Positions 58,945-64,000 of a stretch of DNA of 64,000 nucleotides are shown here, one piece after another. The first letter of the stretch is position 1. Each line of letters begins with the position of its first letter. The position numbers and the translations under genes were made by a program. Under the pieces are notes generated by a model, which was given only the letters and a program-made list of their open reading frames with translations, made no database searches and was not told where the DNA came from. Source of the DNA: Coix lacryma-jobi var. lacryma-jobi (taxonomy: Eukaryota; Streptophyta; Magnoliopsida; Poales; Poaceae); the NCBI GenBank assembly GCA_009763385.1, contig VDCT01000287.1, forward strand, positions 98,306 to 162,305, read 5' to 3'.

Positions 58945-59682
58945 CCCAAGTTCACGCAGGTCAACTAGTGATAGGATGAACAGTGCAACAAGCGCATCCG
59001 ATCGCGTGATCTCAGTGCGTCCGGTCACTTACGCGCAGAAAGGTCTCGCTCAGGCTTCAACGACCAGACTCACTGGTCAGAGTCCAGTCATCCCGAGGCC
59101 AGAGTCTGGTCATCACGAAATGCGTTGTTCGTCCACCGATTCGACTCGATCTCACCCAAAACGAATCCTCTAAGGATCAAACTTGGAGAGAAGAGTCATA
59201 GGGATGATAGTGAGCTACTCCTAGGAGGTCATCGCTCGAACCTATCTCCAAATCGATGAATCGAAGGATTTCGGGAAAAGAGAGTAGAAACTCGATCCAA
59301 ACCGAAACTTGACCGATCTGTTGCTACAAGTGATTAGAGTGCAATTCCTTCGGTCAAAAGATCAAAAACCAGTTTGTACACAGAGTGGTTCAAACGAAAT
59401 CAAAAACCAACTCCCGGAGAGAAAGAACGAGGCAAATCTCCGTGAAGGCCTAAAACGAAAACGGGAAGAACACACAAACAAGAACGTAATTCGATCTCAA
59501 TTTCCAGCCAAAACTCCTCCACACAAGTAGACAACGAGATTACGGTCTCGTTTCCTCAAAATCCAAATACACAGAGGTATGCTTCACCGTCTCTGCGGAT
59601 CTCAGTAGCTATAGCAGGGATGTGGGAGAGCAGAAAACCCTAGAAGGAAAATAGCAATGACTGAGATCATTTGGGAGGTGGG
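58945..59682 (-). repeat. Minus-oriented copia LTR fragment
   Basis: Matches copy C (62671-63372): both begin CCCAAGTTCACGCAGGTCAA and share the GTTTCCTCAAAATC and ACACAGAGGTATG blocks. It is cut off at 59682, inside GGAGGTGGGTG, by the Tat-like element. Confidence 0.75.
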
Positions 59683-61416
59683 TGTTGATGGTCCTTAAAC
59701 ACTTGTTTTCCCATCAACATTTTACCCAAAATTCACCAAAAAGGCATGAAAAGTAGTCAAATAGGTTTCAAACTAACCAAATTCCACATGTCCATAGATT
59801 TTTTTGAATGCAGGATTTGGACCAAATTTGGAGAATGGACCCACCAGGGGCCGAGACCACTCACCAGGGACCATTTGGGCCCTAGTGGGGTGGCGCCCGC
59901 CACCTAGGTGGCGCCCAAACTTCTCCCTGCCATGTCACTGATCCGTGTGACCACCCCAGGGCCAAATCTTAGCCCTCGGTCACTAGGTCGGTGGCATCAG
60001 AGGGCTCAGGAGGGAGTGGCGTGGATCATGCATGCCGCCATGCAAAGAAGCACATGTTGAATTAAAGAAGCACATGCTTAATTCATCTCCACCATTGATC
60101 TGAAGGAGGTTACGATCCAAGGGTTCTCATCCATCATCACGCGGATCGATGATGTGGCGGTGGAGTAGCCCCTACTCCACCTCTCTACTATAAATACCCC
60201 TTGGAGGCGTCACTTCATTTCAAGCAAGGAAAGGAAGGAAGAAAGCAAGACTAGAGATAGAGAGCTAATAGCTTAGGATTTAGCCAAGCTTAGGCAAGTA
60301 GGTAGCTAGTAGAGCAAGGCATCCTTGCCTCATTGCCCTCGCGGAAGCGCTGCTCAAGGCTTAGCTCAAGAGTAGAAGCGTCCGAGTGATCGGTCCTGGA
60401 GTTGGGAAGAGTCTTCATTCATCTCCAGTTCAGGTTTTGCTCTTGTAACTCAAGCACTTTACTATATTCTAGTTCATCATTTCAAGTATTACTTATTTTA
60501 CTTACCAGTATTGAGTAGTATACTTGATTGATTGCTTGAGTACCTAGCTATCCTACATTTCAATTCACTTAGCCATAGTAGTTAATCTCTAGTGTGCTTA
60601 GTGTTTGATCTTTGCCAATAGGTTGCTTAGTTAGTTTAGTGTTTATCTTATTAAGTCAAGTATTTGCTCTGAGGTCCGCAAGGGTGTCTCTATTCTAGGC
60701 CAGGATAGAGATAGTTAGAATATAATTAGGCGTGGTGCTTAGTTATAGACTTACCTTCAGATACGGCTAGACCCCCGGATAGCTGTGGTAGCAAGCAGGT
60801 GGTGACAACTCTGTGCGCCTTGAATTCCACCACGTAGTTGGTCTAGTTTAACAATAAGGCTCGTTGTGCTAGCGTTCAACCTAAGTCAGTGGTAAAGGTT
60901 AGTACGCCTCGGTACTTGACAAGATAGGAATAAAACTATACTTAACTTGGTTGCTTATTTGACATTTGCCTATCTTGCTTCGTAGTTATCTAGGAGTAGT
61001 TATTAGTAAGTTATCTTAGTTATCCTTAGTTATCTTTTCCCCCTATCTATCTATCTATCCACCTTACCTTAACCATTCATTTCATCCTTACCTATCCACT
61101 CATAAACTCTTTCTAGCCTTCCATCTTCCCTTCTTCTCTTCTCACCTTTCCCTTTTCTTATTCTTCGACTCTCATCCCCTCCTTGACTCGACTCATACAC
61201 CACCCTATCCTTCCCTTGGGATTAAATAAATCGACACCTGGTACTCCCAGGCGAAGTGCTACTACGATAGTTCTGTGCAGTTGCAGAATCTCCTCTAGGT
61301 AGATTGCAATCTCTCTAGCTAGCTCCTACTAGTGTCGGGATTGACAACCCCATTTGACATTAGTAGATAGCTGCTTTAGCTTCACTCCTTTAGGTATAGT
61401 GACTGGACTTGCTACA
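59683..61416 (+). repeat. 5' LTR of the Tat-like element
   Basis: About 1.73 kb, from TGTTGATGG to GGACTTGCTACA. The right end is placed just before the first primer-like site and could be off if a later site is the true one. Confidence 0.6.
60189..60196 (+). promoter_or_regulatory. TATA box of the Tat-like LTR
   Basis: TATAAATA in CTACTATAAATACCCCTTGG, in a good position for the LTR promoter. Confidence 0.65.
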
Positions 61417-61424
61417 AGCATTTC

Positions 61425-61585
61425 TGGCGCCGTTGCCAGGAATAGATTCCATAGTCTACTCCTAGTAACGACGTTAGCAAGTGTCAACAAGCATTTCTGG
61501 GCCGTCACCGAGGATAGTTGCCTAGCTCTATCTTTAGTGAAGTTAAGAACTACCAACAAGCATTTCTGGCGTCGTTGCCGGGGAA
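61425..61585 (+). other. Three tandem tRNA-Asp-type primer-binding sites
   Basis: GCATTTCTGG followed by a primer-like sequence occurs three times: TGGCGCCGTTGCCAGG at 61425, TGGGCCGTCACCGAGG at 61498 and TGGCGTCGTTGCCGGGGAA at 61567. The last is closest to the complement of a tRNA-Asp 3' end (one mismatch), the second is most changed. Confidence 0.8.
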
Positions 61586-61744
61586 GGCAATCGGTGTATC
61601 CTTCGAGTCCTTGTCGAATTTATCTTCGCTTAAGCTCCCACTTTGCGAATCCCATCTTTACCCATTCTTTCTTCCTTAGTCCTTCTTATCTTTTTCCTTC
61701 ATCTTCTTCAACTTCTTTCTTTTTTATCTCGTTCTACCTTCACG

Positions 61745-62475
61745 ATGGCCAACAAGACCATTCGTGAGTTTTCTACTCCTGCCACCAATGTAGCGACAGG
61801 ACCAGCCATAATCGATGCCAACCTCAATTTCGAGTTGAAACCGGCTCTGATCACGATGGTCCAAGATAGCCTGTTCTGTGGCAATGCTCATGAGGATACC
61901 AATGTTCACCTCCAACAATTTTTGTAGATTTGCGGCACCTTCACCATTAAGGGATAACCCAAGAAGCCATCTGTCTTCGTCTCTTTCCTTTTTCTCTCCT
62001 AGAAAAAGCGAAGCAATGGTTCTATACCAATCGCAACGCTGTAGACACATGGGACAAGTGTTCCAATGCTTTTCTCGCCAAATTCTTTCCGATGGGCAAG
62101 ACGAACTCTTCGCAACAAAATCTCGAGCTTCACGCAACAAGCCGAGTAATCTATTCCCGAGGCTTGGGAGAGAATGCAAGAGTACGTCGCTGCTTGTCCA
62201 CACCATGGTATGGAGGACTGGCTATTGATCTAGAACTTCTTCCATGGCCTAACCCCACCTCTAGAAGCCATTTGGATGCCGCCGCCGGCGGTGCATTCTT
62301 TTCTCTGAATGTTGCAGATGCTAAGGCTCTCATAGAGAAGATGGTGTCGAACCAAGGATGGAATGACGAGAGACTGCAGCCCCGTAAGCGAGGTATGCAT
62401 TCCCTTAAGGAGGCCGACATGATCGTGGCCAAGATGGACCTGCTGGCAAAGAAGCTGGACAGCTGTGAGAAGATA
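61745..62475 (+). pseudogene. gag: Tat-like gypsy gag, broken
   Basis: From ATG 61745 the frame gives MANKTIREFSTPA... with NFELKPALITMVQ and F-C-G-N-A-H-E-D, the conserved opening of gag in Tat and Athila-like elements, and then a TAG at 61925. After it the same frame reads a recognisable I-C-G-T-F-T-I-K-G before more breaks. Later parts, such as HLDAAAGGAFFSLNVADAKA and DMIVAKMDLLAKKLDSCEK, lie in another frame. At least one stop and one frameshift have therefore killed it. It is truncated by the copia LTR at 62476. Confidence 0.85.
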
Positions 62476-64000
62476 TGAAGGACCGAAAGTGCTACCAGAA
62501 AGCGACCAGAGGGGGGGTGAATGGGAGCTTCGAAATTTCCTACCGGAAACTTTAAGCCACTGTCCCGAGAATCAATCCCAAGAGCAAAACCGATGCGCGT
62601 GATGTCCACGACCCAGAGAATGGTTGGATGTTCCCTAGGAACACAGCGGGACACCACAAAAATTCCGTCGCCCAAGTTCACGCAGGTCAACTAGTGACAG
62701 GATGAGTCCGGTCAGAGAGCAAATGGTGCATCCGTCAGCAACAGAACCTCTATACGCAACATTCAACGATCGGACGCGTCCGGTCGGCACGATGCATGCG
62801 TCCGGTTGCCCCGACAGCCCTCTGTTCTTCCACCTTCGATTCAAACTCACTCCCAAACAAAACCTCTAGGGCTCAAACTTGGAGAGATAAGTCACAAGGA
62901 GGATAGTGAGCTATCTCTAAGAGATCATGGCTCGAACCTATCTCCAAACCGATGAATCAAAGAAATTCGGGAAGGAAGAAAAACTTTGACCGAAACAAAA
63001 TCAATCGATCTACTAGCTCGTAAGGTTTGGGAAGATTTCCTTCGGTGGAAAGAAGTGTCTCACAATCTAGTACAACTTGGTTCAAACGGATTTGGAAGAG
63101 ATGCACCAAGCGAAGAGATCGATCGAAGGGAAAAACGTGGAGAAAAGAAATCCGCGAAGAACACAATCAAACACGAATCACAACCACGAATTTGCAACCG
63201 TGTTGCTACCACACGCTACAACAGTGAGATTACAGTCTCACTTCCTCAAAATCTCCAGTACACAGAGGTATGGTTCTCTGCGGATCTCAGCTAGCTACAG
63301 CAGGGGATTGGGAGAGCAGGAAACCCTAGAAGCAAAGAGCAAATGACTGAGATAAATGGGGAGGTGGGTGTCTCCCCCTACTTATCCTAATTCTAACTAT
63401 TCCTAATTCCCACTCTACCCCTAACTACTTACAGAGCGAACTAGCTAAACCCTAGGGTTATTCTGGACCAACTCGATGGTAGGTGGATCCGACGGCCACG
63501 CCCGCACAACTGGTAGCGTTGCCTCGACGCAACCTCACCGATTGCCGTCACGTGCCGCCACCGCTCTGCGTCCCTTTCCCGGACGTCGCACCCCCGGTTT
63601 TGAGGCCCAAACTGGGAAACCAGCCTTCACAGCCAACCCCCGGTTTTGAGGCCCAAACCGGGAAACCAGCCCACCGTAGCCTGAGTTTTGTGGCCCAAAC
63701 TCAGCAAACCCGCAGCCCAGGTTTTGAGGCCCAAACCTGGAAACCGTCCTCAGCCCGAGTTTTGTGGCCCAAACTCAGAAACCATCAGCGCCTAGGTTTT
63801 GAGGCCCAAACCTGGAACCATCCATCCGATGGTTTTTCTCTGGCTCTACCACCAAATCGAAGCTGTAGAGGGGATGCACCGCCCGTGCACCCCGTCCACC
63901 GACACGTGTCCCCAGGTCCTCGACCCAAGCAACACCGTGCCCGCAAGTCTCCGCTCGTCGCTGTCCCAAGCTGCCAGTCACCACAGCTGATCCTCGGGCC
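62476..64000 (-). repeat. Copia LTR copy C (minus), cut by window end
   Basis: Starts TGAAGGACCGAAAG and shares GACCAGAGGGGGGTGAATGG with copy A's end. It carries the leader block (about 62930-63300) and the hairpin array, then runs past base 64000. Because gypsy gag lies on its outer side and no primer site is present, it is either a solo LTR or the 3' LTR of a minus-strand element. Confidence 0.8.
63591..63815 (-). repeat. Hairpin array in LTR copy C
   Basis: Six units. Arms (plus strand): CCCGGTTT/AAACTGGG, CCCGGTTT/AAACCGGG, CTGAGTTT/AAACTCAG, CCAGGTTT/AAACCTGG, CGAGTTT/AAACTCA and CTAGGTTT/AAACCTGG. Loops read TGAGGCCC or TGTGGCCC as in copy A. Confidence 0.85.

Larger units (their letters stand above)
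59683..62475 (+). mobile_element. Ty3/gypsy element, Tat-like, 5' part
   Basis: A 5' LTR starting TGTTGATGGTCCTTAAACAC, followed by tRNA-Asp-type primer sites and a decayed gag. It stops at 62475 where a copia LTR begins; pol and the 3' LTR are absent from the window. Confidence 0.8.

Overview
The window is plant nuclear DNA, and everything in it points to a grass. The genes are intron-containing with very GC-rich first exons. The spacers carry Stowaway, Tourist-like, Mutator-type and CACTA-type MITEs, and the right half is nested LTR retrotransposons plus a large CACTA transposon. The mix resembles panicoid grasses of the sorghum, sugarcane or Miscanthus kind, but that placement is inference.

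Region 1 to about 24 kb holds genes. Four host genes can be supported: a DOG1-domain protein (minus, 1743-2642); a small plant-specific zinc-finger-like protein with an acidic second exon (minus, 5761-6677); a complete five-exon plant cysteine oxidase (plus, 15492-18231, 246 aa), an oxygen-sensing enzyme of the N-degron pathway; and a three-exon DUF688-family protein (minus, 21300-23528, 664 aa). All exon joins were worked out from splice-site dinucleotides and frame. A short receptor-kinase C-terminal remnant lies at 3639-3758. The spacers are full of short foldback elements; several can be bounded to the base by target-site duplications, including a Tourist-like MITE inside a Mutator-type MITE.

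Region 24-34.4 kb is low-gene intergenic DNA with three Stowaway elements, a GA microsatellite and MITE relics. No coding gene could be supported there.

Region 34.4-64 kb is a nest of transposons. From left to right: a 5'-truncated Ty3/gypsy chromovirus (Tekay/Del-like) with an open pol frame and a 4.07 kb 3' LTR; the 5' LTR, primer site and decayed gag of a minus-strand Ty1/copia element; a 13.56 kb CACTA element (TTT target duplication) holding twelve repeats of about 500 bp and gene-like cargo; the 3' end of a plus-strand copia element fused head to head with a minus-strand LTR piece; a Tat-like gypsy element with a tripled tRNA-Asp-type primer site and a broken gag; and a minus-strand copia LTR running off the window.

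The most unusual structure is an array of short hairpins in the copia LTRs. Each hairpin has a near-constant loop core (TGAGGCCC or TGTGGCCC) while the two stem arms differ between units in matched pairs. The array occurs in all three related LTR copies, so the pattern can be compared between them. The host genes do not form an operon or an obvious pathway; their closeness is ordinary plant gene spacing.
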